In this document: positions 6,307-15,282 of the stretch, piece after piece
Layout: every line of letters begins with the position of its first letter
Position numbering within the stretch: the stretch's first letter is position 1
Assembly (NCBI GenBank): GCA_934219025.1
Contig: CAKQDG010000046.1
Location: 1-16,319 of the forward strand
Direction of reading: 5' to 3'
Source of the DNA: an uncultured Prevotella sp.
Lineage (GTDB): Bacteria > Bacteroidota > Bacteroidia > Bacteroidales > Bacteroidaceae
Length of the DNA: 16,319 nucleotides
Translations under genes and position numbers: made by a program
The notes under the pieces: generated by a model
What the model was told of the DNA's origin: nothing
The model's database searches: none
The model's input: only the letters and a program-made list of their open reading frames with translations

Positions 6307-7608
6307 TTATTCCACGATTGAACTAACCTTGCCATTTGCAAAGCGCGTTACGATTCTACACCCTGGTTTCAATGCCGAAGCATCCCTTACAGCCTTACCG
6401 TCAGCATCTGTTGTTATACTGTAGCCACGTTTCAACAACTGTTGCGGGTCGGAAGCAGAAACACTTTGGCTTAATATTTCCATAAGGTGATGCTCATTTT
6501 CCACTATGCGACGAACAGCCGGGACGAGACGAGTCCATTCTATATCAAGACGGCTGCGCCCCTCGACAATTATTCTCTGCGAACTTACAGACAGGCGCTG
6601 TGCAAGGCTGTCAACCCTTGCCGTTTGTTTTGTACTGACAAGCGAGAATAATGCAGGAATCATTTTTGAAAAGCGCAACAGACGCTGCTGTTCTGTTTTC
6701 ATCTTAATATCCAGATAGCCATAAATTCTCTGTTGTACATTCAATATTCTGTCAGCCACCTTGCATAGATTGTCAATCAGCAGTGCAGCTGCAGCTGTAG
6801 GAGTTTTCACTCGCATATGAGCCACCATGTCAGCCACTGTTTCGTCACGTTCATGCCCTATGCCCGTTATTACAGGCAATGGAAAATTAGCTATATTTTC
6901 TGCAAGAGCAAGAGAATCAAACCCAGACAAATCGCTACTTGCTCCCCCGCCGCGGATAATCACAACACAGTCAAATTCATTTTCCCTTTCATAAATTTCA
7001 TTGAGCTTTGATATAATGCTCTGTTCTACACCTTCGCCCTGCATTGTGGCAGCAAACAATGTGGTTTTGAATCTAAATCCATAGGAATTGTCGTTCAGTT
7101 GATTACAGAAATCCCCGTAGCCTGCGGCTGTCTTGCTTGAGATAACCGCTATGTGCTGTGCGAACAATGGCAAAGGCAACTGACGGTTGAGGTCGAACAC
7201 GCCTTCTTCCTTTAATCTCTGGATTATCTCCTTTCTGCGGCGTGCCATATCTCCAAGCGTGTATGTAGGGTCGATATCTGCAACAATCCACGAGAACCCG
7301 TATGCCTCGTGAAACTGAGGATATACTTTAAGCAATACCTTCATACCTGCACACAAACGCATGTTCGTAAGACGTTCGAACTTTGGCCGTATCGCCAGCC
7401 ATGTGGAGCGCCAACATTTTGCAGACGCCCGCGCCACAGGAGTATTGCCGTGCTCGTCTTTCTGCACGAGTTCCATATAGCAGTGTCCGTTGTTCTCTCG
7501 AGCTTCGCTGAGTTCTGCCTCTACCCAGTATTCATCGCGGAGCGTAAGTTCTATCGCTTGTCGAACAATATTGTTCAGCTCAAAAAGTGTGTATGGTTTT
7601 GATTGCAT
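6307..7608 (-). CDS. xseA: Exodeoxyribonuclease VII large subunit
   Basis: The catalytic subunit of exonuclease VII (single-stranded DNA turnover, mismatch repair and recombination ends). The 433-residue protein has an N-terminal OB-fold (about 1-100, opening YTLFELNNIVRQAIE), a catalytic domain with VISSKTAAGYGDF, the conserved IRGGGASSDLSGFDS and TGIGHERDETVADMVAH motifs, a long helical middle region and a C-terminal segment with LLKRGYSIT. The start at ATG 7608 (MQSKPYT) is preferred: the frame stays open upstream to 7728, but that part overlaps the upstream protease gene and crosses a repeat and a 10-base homopolymer. It lies downstream of the S8 peptidase and upstream of xseB. Confidence 0.93.
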   Translation of the reverse strand: MQSKPYTLFELNNIVRQAIELTLRDEYWVEAELSEARENNGHCYMELVQKDEHGNTPVARASAKCWRSTWLAIRPKFERLTNMRLCAGMKVLLKVYPQFHEAYGFSWIVADIDPTYTLGDMARRRKEIIQRLKEEGVFDLNRQLPLPLFAQHIAVISSKTAAGYGDFCNQLNDNSYGFRFKTTLFAATMQGEGVEQSIISKLNEIYERENEFDCVVIIRGGGASSDLSGFDSLALAENIANFPLPVITGIGHERDETVADMVAHMRVKTPTAAAALLIDNLCKVADRILNVQQRIYGYLDIKMKTEQQRLLRFSKMIPALFSLVSTKQTARVDSLAQRLSVSSQRIIVEGRSRLDIEWTRLVPAVRRIVENEHHLMEILSQSVSASDPQQLLKRGYSITTDADGKAVRDASALKPGCRIVTRFANGKVSSIVE

Positions 7609-7632
7609 ATTGCTATTTTTTAGTTGGTTTAA

Positions 7633-7676
7633 GGGGGGGGGGACAACTCGGACGGCTCGGAGTTGTCCGAGTTGTC
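7633..7676. repeat. Ten-G homopolymer and 12-bp inverted repeat between the S8 peptidase and xseA genes
   Basis: A run of ten G (7633-7642) abuts a dyad with arms GACAACTCGGAC (7642-7653) and GTCCGAGTTGTC (7665-7676) around an 11-nt loop. The sequence also shows a 9-nt rhythm built from GACAACTCG-like blocks. In mRNA it could fold into a stable hairpin 25 to 60 nt before the xseA start. It may act as a partial terminator or stability element, or be an interspersed repeat; no T-run follows on the transcribed side. Confidence 0.75.
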
Positions 7677-7690
7677 TAAAAGAAGCCTCA

Positions 7691-9076
7691 TCACCGCCCG
7701 AAATCCGGCACTCCATAACCATAAACATTGTCAGGATGCTTTGCGTTGTCGCCGCTTAGCCTCACCATATCCATAATTTGCATTGCCGTTTTTTGCGGAT
7801 ATTTTTGCCACAGACATGCAACAAGTCCTGTAATAAGCGGTGCGGCAAAAGAAGTGCCCACAGACGAGCTTATCGTGCCGCGCTCTGTAACTACAGCCGT
7901 GGGACTGCCCTGAGCCATTACATCCGGTTTCACTCTGCCGTCGGCTGTCGGTCCCAAACTGCTGAAACCGGCATTGCGGCGTTCCGATGTTACTGCTCCC
8001 ACAGAAAGAATATCCTTTGCGTCGGCAGGGAAATTAATTTTTTTCCATGCGCTCATTCCGTCGTTTCCACAACTGTTCACCAGCACTATTCCCTTTTTTG
8101 CGAGCATAGAAGCCGTGTGCGATATAAGCGCTGTCTCGCCGTCTTGCTGCCAATAGTGATAGCTTTCATACAAGTCGTCGTAGTCATGAAATCCCAGCGA
8201 ACTGTTTATTACATCCACGCCAACACTGTCGGCAAACTCTGCGGCAGCAGCCCACCAGTCTTCCTCTACAGGCTGTTCCGACTGTTCGTCTTCACACCTG
8301 AGGAGCCAATATGAAGCCTCGGGTGCTGCACCCACATAAGCGCCCGGCACATCCACCGCCAGTACAGAGAGAACCTGTTCGCCGTGTTCCATCTCCGAAA
8401 AAATGCTTTTGGAGTTTGGCACCACGAAATCGGCATAGCCCACAAGATTTATGTTGCGCAAAGCCGGAATAAGGTCGGCATTTAAAAATCCCGCATCCAT
8501 CACGGCGATACTCATCCCTTTTCCTCTAAAACCTTCAGAATGAAGTTTCTGGCCCCCGAGCATACGCAGTTGTTCTTCGCTTGCCCCGTATGCTGTGGTG
8601 TTCAGCGTGTCATGGAGCACAAGTTCCCTGTGATACTTAGGTCTGGGAGTAGCCACCTCTACAGAGTCGAGCGAAGTCCACACAAGTTTGACACCCTCAA
8701 CAAATGGCAGTTTTCCGGCAGTTTCACCAAAAGTACTCTCTGTTGTTTCAGCCACAAGCGTATTGTTCCACTTTGATTTGCTCACCACTTTTCCTCCCAG
8801 CTGTTCCACTGCCTGTATGTAGGCTTGACTCACGGGCAAATCAGTAGAATCAACTGGCAGCATCTGTTTTTTTCTTCTCTCGATAGCTTTTGACGAGAGA
8901 TATTTCGACGGGTCGGCAATCGTAAAGCCACAGCCTACTTTGTTTTTCAGCTGAATACGAAACATATACGTCTTTGGTCCCTTAACCTTCACTTTCGGAA
9001 CACTTTCGTTTATGCCAGCAAAGGAAAAATCCACTATGCCGATGAGCAAAAGTAAAAACAAATATAATTTCCTCAT
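7691..9076 (-). CDS. Secreted S8 (subtilisin-like) serine peptidase
   Basis: A subtilase that cleaves peptide bonds outside the cytoplasm. Counted from ATG 9076 it has 461 residues: a signal peptide (MRKLYLFLLLLIGIVDFSFA), a propeptide-like region of about 150 residues, and an S8 domain with Asp194 (VMDAGF), His231 (MEHGEQV), oxyanion Asn338 (SCGNDG) and Ser409 (GTSFAAP). The open frame starts at a TTG (9088), only 3 bp after folA, but the ATG fits the basic start of the signal peptide better. No sorting-like C-terminal tail is seen; it ends soon after the catalytic domain (YGYGVPDFGR). The position between folA and xseA suggests cotranscription, but a link in function is not evident. Confidence 0.9.
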   Translation of the reverse strand: MRKLYLFLLLLIGIVDFSFAGINESVPKVKVKGPKTYMFRIQLKNKVGCGFTIADPSKYLSSKAIERRKKQMLPVDSTDLPVSQAYIQAVEQLGGKVVSKSKWNNTLVAETTESTFGETAGKLPFVEGVKLVWTSLDSVEVATPRPKYHRELVLHDTLNTTAYGASEEQLRMLGGQKLHSEGFRGKGMSIAVMDAGFLNADLIPALRNINLVGYADFVVPNSKSIFSEMEHGEQVLSVLAVDVPGAYVGAAPEASYWLLRCEDEQSEQPVEEDWWAAAAEFADSVGVDVINSSLGFHDYDDLYESYHYWQQDGETALISHTASMLAKKGIVLVNSCGNDGMSAWKKINFPADAKDILSVGAVTSERRNAGFSSLGPTADGRVKPDVMAQGSPTAVVTERGTISSSVGTSFAAPLITGLVACLWQKYPQKTAMQIMDMVRLSGDNAKHPDNVYGYGVPDFGR

Positions 9077-9091
9077 ATTATTCTGCAAAAC

Positions 9092-9574
9092 CTATGCCTT
9101 TTCATAATCAACGAAAGAATAGCGGTAATGATGCTTCTCGTCCGTAGCGTGTTCTTCGCGCCATACTTCTTTCCATTCGCCAAATTCGGGGAAGAAGGCA
9201 TCGGCGCCTTCAGGCGTGTCGTCTATTTCCGTGAGACACAGGCGGTTTGCCATGGGCAGAGTTTGCCGATATATGCTCTCGCCTCCTATTACATACACGT
9301 CCTCATCTGGCGCACAACTGCCTATGGCATCCTCTACAGAGGAGTACACGTCGCATCCGGGAAGCTCTGCCACGGAACGGCTCACCACCACATTCCGCCG
9401 GTTTGGCAGCGCCCCTTTGGGCAGGGAGTCAAACGTTTTCCTGCCCATCACAATGGTATGACCGGTGGTGAGCGCCTTGAAGCGTTTCAGGTCGTTGGGC
9501 AACCAATACAGGAGCTTGTTGTTTTTGCCAATAGCATTATTCGTTGCCACGGCAGCTATGATGTTTATTCTCAT
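9092..9574 (-). CDS. folA: Dihydrofolate reductase
   Basis: A cytoplasmic enzyme that reduces dihydrofolate to tetrahydrofolate with NADPH, restoring the cofactor oxidised by ThyA. The 160-residue protein matches chromosomal DHFR length and motifs: IAAVATNNAIGKNNKL (6-21), LPNDLKRFK with catalytic Asp28, TIVMGRKTFDSLPKG for NADPH binding (40-54), and YVIGGESIYRQ (94-104). ATG at 9574 is chosen; the longer frame begins at a TTG lying on the -7 promoter box and is unlikely. It lies 15 bp before the S8 peptidase ATG. thyA is about 6 kb upstream, separated by the protease/adhesin pair. Confidence 0.96.
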   Translation of the reverse strand: MRINIIAAVATNNAIGKNNKLLYWLPNDLKRFKALTTGHTIVMGRKTFDSLPKGALPNRRNVVVSRSVAELPGCDVYSSVEDAIGSCAPDEDVYVIGGESIYRQTLPMANRLCLTEIDDTPEGADAFFPEFGEWKEVWREEHATDEKHHYRYSFVDYEKA

Positions 9575-9598
9575 TTCACTAAATATTTTTTCGTTTTG

Positions 9599-9606
9599 CA
9601 AAGATA
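9599..9606 (-). promoter_or_regulatory. -7 promoter element for folA
   Basis: TATCTTTG on the minus strand fits TAnnTTTG, 24 nt before the folA ATG. The -33 position is weak (T-rich, no TTG at 19-21 nt). It lies beyond the terminator of the upstream adhesin gene, so folA needs a promoter here. Confidence 0.5.
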
Positions 9607-9710
9607 ATGCTAAAAAACGGCAAAAATACTGTTACGTATGATATTTTGTGATTTATGCTGAAGAATTGTCTATAAATAATGACTTCAGTCAAATATACAG
9701 AAGGATAACG

Positions 9711-9757
9711 GGATAAAAACAAATCGGGAAAGAAACCTGTAGCTGTTTCTTTCCCGA
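9711..9757 (-). terminator. Rho-independent-type terminator after the adhesin gene
   Basis: A perfect 12-bp stem, TCGGGAAAGAAA (9724-9735) and TTTCTTTCCCGA (9746-9757), with a 10-nt loop, followed in the transcribed direction by TTTGTTTTT. It starts 24 bp after the stop codon of the 959-residue protein. Confidence 0.85.
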
Positions 9758-9781
9758 TAACATTGAATAAAGGGTCAATCC

Positions 9782-12661
9782 TTATTTCCTTACCACCTTC
9801 ACGGTTTTTCCGTTAGGCAGTCTAACGATGTTGAGGCCTTTCGCCATATTGTCCAAGCGTCTGCCGGCAATGTCATAAACCTGAGCCTTGCCGTTGCCAC
9901 AACCGGTTTCTGCCATAGAGATGCCTGTTGTTACATCAGCAGCATCGCTGAGTTCGCTCTCGCCTTCGGCATAGAGGGCAGAAACCTTATAAGTATGACT
10001 TCCGCCTTCAGCAGGAACATCGGTATACGATGCAGCGTCGGCGCCAACGGTAGCCACGAGTTTGTTGTCGCGATAGATGTTATAGCCCGTAACAGTGCAC
10101 TTCTTGCCCATAAACGAGAAGTCGTCGAGGATAAGGGCACAGGTAGACTCACGCGTGATGCAGTGTATTGCAAGACGCTTTGCTCCTGCCGGTAATTCTG
10201 CGAAATACAGGGTCCAGTCGGATTCAGCTCCAGTAACGGTCTGCAATACAGTAAAGTCGTCTGGCTCCGTGCCACCCTCTGAATATGCTATTTCGAAGCT
10301 CTCCTTGAGATAGCGGTTCAGACTGTGTGCATAGAACTGTGCTGTTTGCGCATCGCCAGAGAGTTCGGGTGATATGAGCCAGTCGTCGTTACACTTTTTG
10401 GGTGCGTTGTAAGCCGACCAGCATGCAAGATACTGTTCGCCTGAATGGGGTTTGTACTGGTCGTCATAGAATGTGAAGTCTGACTTGTCTGTAGGGTTGA
10501 ACACGATAAACGCCATCGGGTCGCGCTCGCCGGGGAAGTCGCCATGCTCATCCTGGAAAGTTGTGGCCTTGTCCACATCAATGGTTATCCAGTCGCCGAT
10601 ATTCTCTTTTATCCACGGTTTGTAGCCCTCAAAGTCTTCGTCGATTTTGCGTGCTGTATTTTCCGGAGCCTTCCAGCTTAGAGCTACGCTTGTGCCTGTA
10701 GCCGAGGCAACCACATTCTGCGGCCTTGCCAGTCCGCTCTGTGCCACGTTGATTTGTGCCGTTGCCGACTTGTCGTTGTCATTGTCAAGGTCGTAGGCAA
10801 ATTCCGTTTCGGCGTATGCACTTACGAGAGTAGCCTCGGTTGGTGCCGGAACGTAATCAAACGAGAACTGCTCGCTTTGGTCTGCCCCAAGGTCGCTGCC
10901 GGATTTAGTTTCGGTGTATTCGCCGGCATGCAGAGTAACTTTGTATTTTTTTGCCGTTTTGTTTCCCACATTCGTTACGGTAACTACAACCGGACATTTT
11001 TCGCTTACCACAGCCTTGCGCGGAGCAGAGATTTCGGTTTGCAAGTCGTAGTCGTAAACTTCAGAAACGAGGATATTGTCGATTGCCACCTTGGCATCGG
11101 TGTCGAGACCTGTGGCATTGAAATGCACGGTAACATACCTGCCGTCTTTGTATTGCGAGAGCGGAGCCGTAACGCGGTGCCATCCAGCCTCGCCTGAGAG
11201 CTGACTAATATTGACATTGAGAATGGTGTCAGTCTTTTCGGTCATGTTCTCCACCCATGCTTTCAGCAGGATGTTTTGCCCCGGCGTGCAGTAGTAATAA
11301 AACGAGAGACGCGGTGAGTTTGTGCCTGCGAGTGAGATTTTGCCGGTGTTCACGGATGCGTTGTCGCCGGCGGCAGACGCCTTGAAAGAAGAAGATCCGT
11401 GGTCGTTGTCTACAGAGAGCAGTCGGTCGGGTGTCCAGTTGCTTTTTCCGCTACGGTCGGTCCACCAGAAGGCGTTTTCGGTGGTCTGGTTAGGGAACGA
11501 CTCTTTGAACGGCACAGTGTACGGGCGTCCTATCACCACGCCGTTGCAGTATGTGCGTTCGTTCTCGCCAGCCTCGTTTGTGGCAGTTACGGAATATTGC
11601 TGCACGTACTGTTCCACGTTTTGGTCCACGCCTGTCTTGGTCCACGATGTTGTGGTGAGGTCGTGTGCCACACGCGTTCCGTCGGCATCATAAACGCTGT
11701 ATTTCAGTCCCTTAGTATTTACGTAATACCCGTTCACGCCCTTTTCTTCTGGTGCTGTCCACGAGAGTGTCAGCGAGTTGTCGTTGTCAGCCAGGTGAAT
11801 GTCTTTCACCTGCAGCGCCGTGTCTTCGCCCACATACGTCTGTGCCGTTGCCGGCATGCCCTCGCCAGCCTCGTTGTAGGCTTTCACCATATATGTGTTG
11901 AATCCGCGCGGAGCCTCGTTGTCGCGATAAGAAAGCGGCGTGCCTGATGGCTGCGCACCAAATTCCTTTATCAATGCGTCGCCGCGATACACTTCGATCT
12001 TTGTCAGACTCGTAATATCCTTGTCTGTGGCACTCTTCGTAGGGGTTGTGAATGAAATGTCGGCATAGTGAGCCCCGTTTTCTCCCGGCGTAGCGGTCAG
12101 TGAGGTAACTGCTCCCGGAGCGTCAATGCCGGCAATAGCCGTGATGCTAATTTTGCCGAGCAATAGCGATCCGCCGTTCTTTGGTGTTATGTCGTGCCAT
12201 CCAAAGCGGTAGTCGCCGTCGGCAGCCACTTCTATGGTGTCTGCGAGTTCCACGTCTTCCCTGCCCGTAACGTTTGTTGCCTGGCGAAAGATATTCATGT
12301 CGGCAACGGTCTTGCCGTCAGCACAGTAGCCCACTTCCACTACATCCGTGTATTTGTTGTAGTTGTTGCTTGCCGTTGCCTTCACCACATAGCGGTAGCC
12401 GGGCTGCAGATGGATAGCCGGTGTGAGCAGCCAGTCGTCGGCATTGTTTTTGTTTCCCGTATACTGTGCCACAGACTTATAGCTCCAGTATTCAAAGGAG
12501 TTGCCGTCGTTGTTGGCATCCACCACTTCCATGGTGTAGAAGTCGGTATAGCCGGTAAAGTTTTGCGCATAGGGCACCTCGATGCCAGCCGATGCCGGAG
12601 TGCTCTGTACGGCGGCAAAGACAAGTGCTGCCAATGCCTGTTTTCTTGAAAAATGATTCAT
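9782..12661 (-). CDS. Large secreted multi-domain adhesin-like protein (cleaved-adhesin / fibronectin type III modules)
   Basis: A 959-residue exported protein. Signal peptide 1-25 (TPASA|GIE). Three cleaved-adhesin/choice-of-anchor-J type modules, like those of gingipain haemagglutinin regions, lie near 28-175 (with DDWLLTP at 76-81), 383-533 (ending KVAIDNILVSE) and 672-852 (with DDWLISP at 759-765 and ILDDFSFMG). Fibronectin type III-like modules cover about 182-278 and 283-378, and a CARDB-like module about 540-638. A further fibronectin fold appears split, with halves near 645-670 and 855-912 on either side of the third adhesin module. The last 40 residues (QVYDIAGRRLDNM ... NGKTVKVVRK) look like a sorting-type C-terminal tail. 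No catalytic motif was seen. It follows the C10 protease gene by 23 bp and probably shares its transcript; likely surface binding to host or polymer ligands. Confidence 0.85.
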   Translation of the reverse strand: MNHFSRKQALAALVFAAVQSTPASAGIEVPYAQNFTGYTDFYTMEVVDANNDGNSFEYWSYKSVAQYTGNKNNADDWLLTPAIHLQPGYRYVVKATASNNYNKYTDVVEVGYCADGKTVADMNIFRQATNVTGREDVELADTIEVAADGDYRFGWHDITPKNGGSLLLGKISITAIAGIDAPGAVTSLTATPGENGAHYADISFTTPTKSATDKDITSLTKIEVYRGDALIKEFGAQPSGTPLSYRDNEAPRGFNTYMVKAYNEAGEGMPATAQTYVGEDTALQVKDIHLADNDNSLTLSWTAPEEKGVNGYYVNTKGLKYSVYDADGTRVAHDLTTTSWTKTGVDQNVEQYVQQYSVTATNEAGENERTYCNGVVIGRPYTVPFKESFPNQTTENAFWWTDRSGKSNWTPDRLLSVDNDHGSSSFKASAAGDNASVNTGKISLAGTNSPRLSFYYYCTPGQNILLKAWVENMTEKTDTILNVNISQLSGEAGWHRVTAPLSQYKDGRYVTVHFNATGLDTDAKVAIDNILVSEVYDYDLQTEISAPRKAVVSEKCPVVVTVTNVGNKTAKKYKVTLHAGEYTETKSGSDLGADQSEQFSFDYVPAPTEATLVSAYAETEFAYDLDNDNDKSATAQINVAQSGLARPQNVVASATGTSVALSWKAPENTARKIDEDFEGYKPWIKENIGDWITIDVDKATTFQDEHGDFPGERDPMAFIVFNPTDKSDFTFYDDQYKPHSGEQYLACWSAYNAPKKCNDDWLISPELSGDAQTAQFYAHSLNRYLKESFEIAYSEGGTEPDDFTVLQTVTGAESDWTLYFAELPAGAKRLAIHCITRESTCALILDDFSFMGKKCTVTGYNIYRDNKLVATVGADAASYTDVPAEGGSHTYKVSALYAEGESELSDAADVTTGISMAETGCGNGKAQVYDIAGRRLDNMAKGLNIVRLPNGKTVKVVRK

Positions 12662-12684
12662 AGCCGTAATATTTTTTTATTTGT

Positions 12685-15228
12685 TTACTCCACTGTTATT
12701 TTTTTCCCGTTCACGATATATGTTCCCGCTTTCAATGACGAGAACGACTTGACAGAGCGCTTCACGAGTTTGCCGTCTACGCTGTATATGTCGAATGGCT
12801 TTCCGCCAGCCACGATTGCCGCCACTATTCCGTCGGTGGCAGTAACGGTCAGTGTGCCGTCAATGTATTCCATTTCGTAGTTCTGCGCCTCTGCTCCACT
12901 CACTTTTATAGGATATGTGCCGGGAGCGCTATAGGCATTCGCCGTGGTAGTGGCAGTTGGCTTTACCACGAACACAGCTTCCGTTTCACCGTTTTTGAAT
13001 CCGTCGCAGTGCAGAGTGAATTCTGGGTTTTCCTCGCCGTAGGCTCTGCTGCAGTCGTTGGCTTTCACCGTGAGCGGTGCCGGCAGGATTGTTAGCTTGC
13101 CGTTCACGAAGTCCACGAGTTCGTCGCTCACCGTTCCTCTGTCGATAATGATGTCGTATGTTCCCACGGGCGACGTGGCTGTTGCCTCACATGAGAGCAC
13201 AGGTGTCCCGGTAGGTGCGTCTCCCTCAATCTTGTAGCCGAACGAGGGGTTCTCGTCGCCGTATTCGCGTATGGCGTTGCGTGCGGTGAGCGTGGTGCCG
13301 AATTCCACGATGTTGTCGTAGTTCACGGTGGTGCTCCATCCGCGCTTGTAACTGCCGATAAAGTCTTTCCACTGTGGTGCCACCTTGTATTTTGCCTTTG
13401 AGCCGCCGGGCACATAGAGCTTGCAGCGGCTTTGGTTTACTTCGTCAAACACATTTGCGCCGAGTTCGGGCACATTTTTCGTGTAGGAGCGTATTTCAAC
13501 GAGTCCGAAATCGAAATACAGAGCCTTTGTCCCCATCGACTCGAGAGTTGACGGGAGTGAAATTCTTGTCAGTTTGGAGCATCCTGCCGCGGCATAGTCG
13601 TCGATGCGCGTTACTCCCTTTTCGATGTCGAGGCGTCCTGTTGCCATCGGCATTATTTGGAGCACGGTCTTTTTGTCTGCCGAATACACCACGTTGTCTT
13701 CCACCGTGAAGTTGTCGCCGCTCTTTGGCATGTCTACGGTTTCCAATGCGAGACACATGCCGAAGGCGCCTTTGCCCACGGTTGTTATCGTGGCAGGGAG
13801 TTTTATCGTGGTCAGTCCCTCACAGTCGTAGAAGGCACGCTCCGGCAGTTCGTCGTTGCGCGTGGTGAGTTGCGTGGTCCCCTCCACAATAAACGGTTCG
13901 CCGCCGGCAACGAAGCGTGCTTCCGAAAGGTCGAGTCGGGCGAGCTGTCCGCGTGTGCTGCGCCCTGTCTCGTCGCGTCCGGCAAGGCGGCGTATGTATT
14001 TCAGGTCGGTGCTGTTTATCGTTCCCTTCACAGTAAGGTCGTTCACCAGATACTGCTTCTCGGCATCTATCTGCTGCTGCAGGGTGCCGGGAGTTTCAAC
14101 GGCGACGCTCTGACTTATCAGATTGTTTGCGTTTCCGCTTTTTATTCCGATCACCATTGTCTGGTATGCCTCAAACTGATAGCCTGTGGGGTTCAGCAGG
14201 GCGATGTCGTAGAATCCGTCGCTCGTTCCGCTCCATCCCCAGTTGATGTGCACCAGTCCGTCGGCATTATATCCGTCGAGCACGAAGCAGTGGCCTCCGT
14301 AGGAGTAGTCGCTGCCGGTATAGATAATCGGCTGGCGGTTGTTTATGTCGGTGTAAATCATCTGCATCCAGTCTGCCTCGCCATACTGCGAGCGCTCCAC
14401 ATAGCGCACCGATGCCGGATAGCCGAAGTTGTTTTTCAGTGCGGCGGCAGCCTCGGAGTTGTATGTTCCGCTACCGTCCACGCCATACTGCATACTGCTT
14501 GCCACTCCGCAGTGGTACATCAGCGTTGCCACGGCGTTTGCCTCTTGGGGCGTGTAGGAGCCGGAGTAGTCGTCAATCATATTGTCCCAGTCGTATGTGG
14601 CTTGCGAGAAGTCCACTGTGAGCTGCTGTCCGTGGGTGTCTTCAAAGGGATAATAGATGGTTTTCGACCCCTGTCCGTGTTGCGGATAGCGCCAGAAATA
14701 CATCACCTGTGCCATTGCCGTGGCCACACAACCCGTCATCGTCTTTCCCGATGTTCCGCTCGGACAAAGGTTGTTGTATGGCGTTTCCTGGTCCCAACGG
14801 CTTGTGATGAGCGGTGCCACAGACTCGGCATAAAGGTCTGGGTCGGGCTTCACCACCTTGTATGGTTTGCCTTTTGCCACGATGCTGCGCGACACTTTCT
14901 CCACAGCCTCGAGCCACCACTTGAACGCCGGATTGGCGTCGGCGCTATAGGGTGAATCGCTGTATCCGAGCACTTCGGGCAGAAGGTCGTCGCCGGAGAC
15001 CACCACATAGCCTCCGCCCTTATATCCCATCACCTGCAGGTTTTCTCCGCGGAGCAAGGTTTTGAGCTGTCGGGCATCTTTCCCCGACACGTTTCTTGCC
15101 AGGGATTTCTTAACCATTGTTTGCTGCGCAATCTGCTTCATTTCATCAGCAGTACGGGGCTTTGCCGAAACTTTGAGGCATGACAGCAACACAAGAAAAA
15201 TGATAATTGATGTATTTCTTCTTTTCAT
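12685..15228 (-). CDS. Secreted C10 (streptopain/interpain-type) cysteine protease with BspA-type leucine-rich repeats, MBG-like domains and sorting tail
   Basis: An 847-residue exported protease. Order: signal peptide (1-22, VSA|KP; a lipobox-like LLSC at 14-17 is a less likely alternative), a Spi-type inhibitory prodomain (about 25-125, with GGYVVVSGDDLLPEVLGYS), and the C10 domain (about 135-365) with Cys167 in TGCVATAMAQVMYFW, His313 in GGHCFVLDGY and the motif HINWGWSGTSDGFYDI (327-342). BspA-like leucine-rich repeats follow (about 460-620, e.g. AFYDCEGLTTIKLP). Two MBG-like modules come next (AIREYGDENPSFGYKI and SRAYGEENPEFTL). The final tail (YSVDGKLVKRSVKSFSSLKAGTY to the end) resembles a sorting signal. 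The prodomain implies secretion as a zymogen. The gene has its own promoter, and the adhesin gene follows 23 bp later. The family link to C10 is firm; the substrate is unknown. Confidence 0.92.
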   Translation of the reverse strand: MKRRNTSIIIFLVLLSCLKVSAKPRTADEMKQIAQQTMVKKSLARNVSGKDARQLKTLLRGENLQVMGYKGGGYVVVSGDDLLPEVLGYSDSPYSADANPAFKWWLEAVEKVSRSIVAKGKPYKVVKPDPDLYAESVAPLITSRWDQETPYNNLCPSGTSGKTMTGCVATAMAQVMYFWRYPQHGQGSKTIYYPFEDTHGQQLTVDFSQATYDWDNMIDDYSGSYTPQEANAVATLMYHCGVASSMQYGVDGSGTYNSEAAAALKNNFGYPASVRYVERSQYGEADWMQMIYTDINNRQPIIYTGSDYSYGGHCFVLDGYNADGLVHINWGWSGTSDGFYDIALLNPTGYQFEAYQTMVIGIKSGNANNLISQSVAVETPGTLQQQIDAEKQYLVNDLTVKGTINSTDLKYIRRLAGRDETGRSTRGQLARLDLSEARFVAGGEPFIVEGTTQLTTRNDELPERAFYDCEGLTTIKLPATITTVGKGAFGMCLALETVDMPKSGDNFTVEDNVVYSADKKTVLQIMPMATGRLDIEKGVTRIDDYAAAGCSKLTRISLPSTLESMGTKALYFDFGLVEIRSYTKNVPELGANVFDEVNQSRCKLYVPGGSKAKYKVAPQWKDFIGSYKRGWSTTVNYDNIVEFGTTLTARNAIREYGDENPSFGYKIEGDAPTGTPVLSCEATATSPVGTYDIIIDRGTVSDELVDFVNGKLTILPAPLTVKANDCSRAYGEENPEFTLHCDGFKNGETEAVFVVKPTATTTANAYSAPGTYPIKVSGAEAQNYEMEYIDGTLTVTATDGIVAAIVAGGKPFDIYSVDGKLVKRSVKSFSSLKAGTYIVNGKKITVE

Positions 15229-15282
15229 AAAATTTTATGAATTTGATTGTTTATTTCACCCAGTTGATTGTATAATGCGCTG

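Noticed and set aside
7609..7728. 40-residue upstream extension of xseA
   Set aside because: It overlaps the end of the S8 peptidase gene and is encoded by a repeat and homopolymer; the known XseA family begins at the ATG at 7608.
9575..9601. TTG start extending folA by nine residues
   Set aside because: The TTG overlaps the -7 promoter box, and DHFR families begin at the ATG at 9574.
13657..14955. 432-codon open frame on the plus strand
   Set aside because: It lies wholly antisense to the C10 protease, whose catalytic and modular motifs are clear. The plus-strand product is rich in His, Cys and Val with no recognisable domain or promoter.
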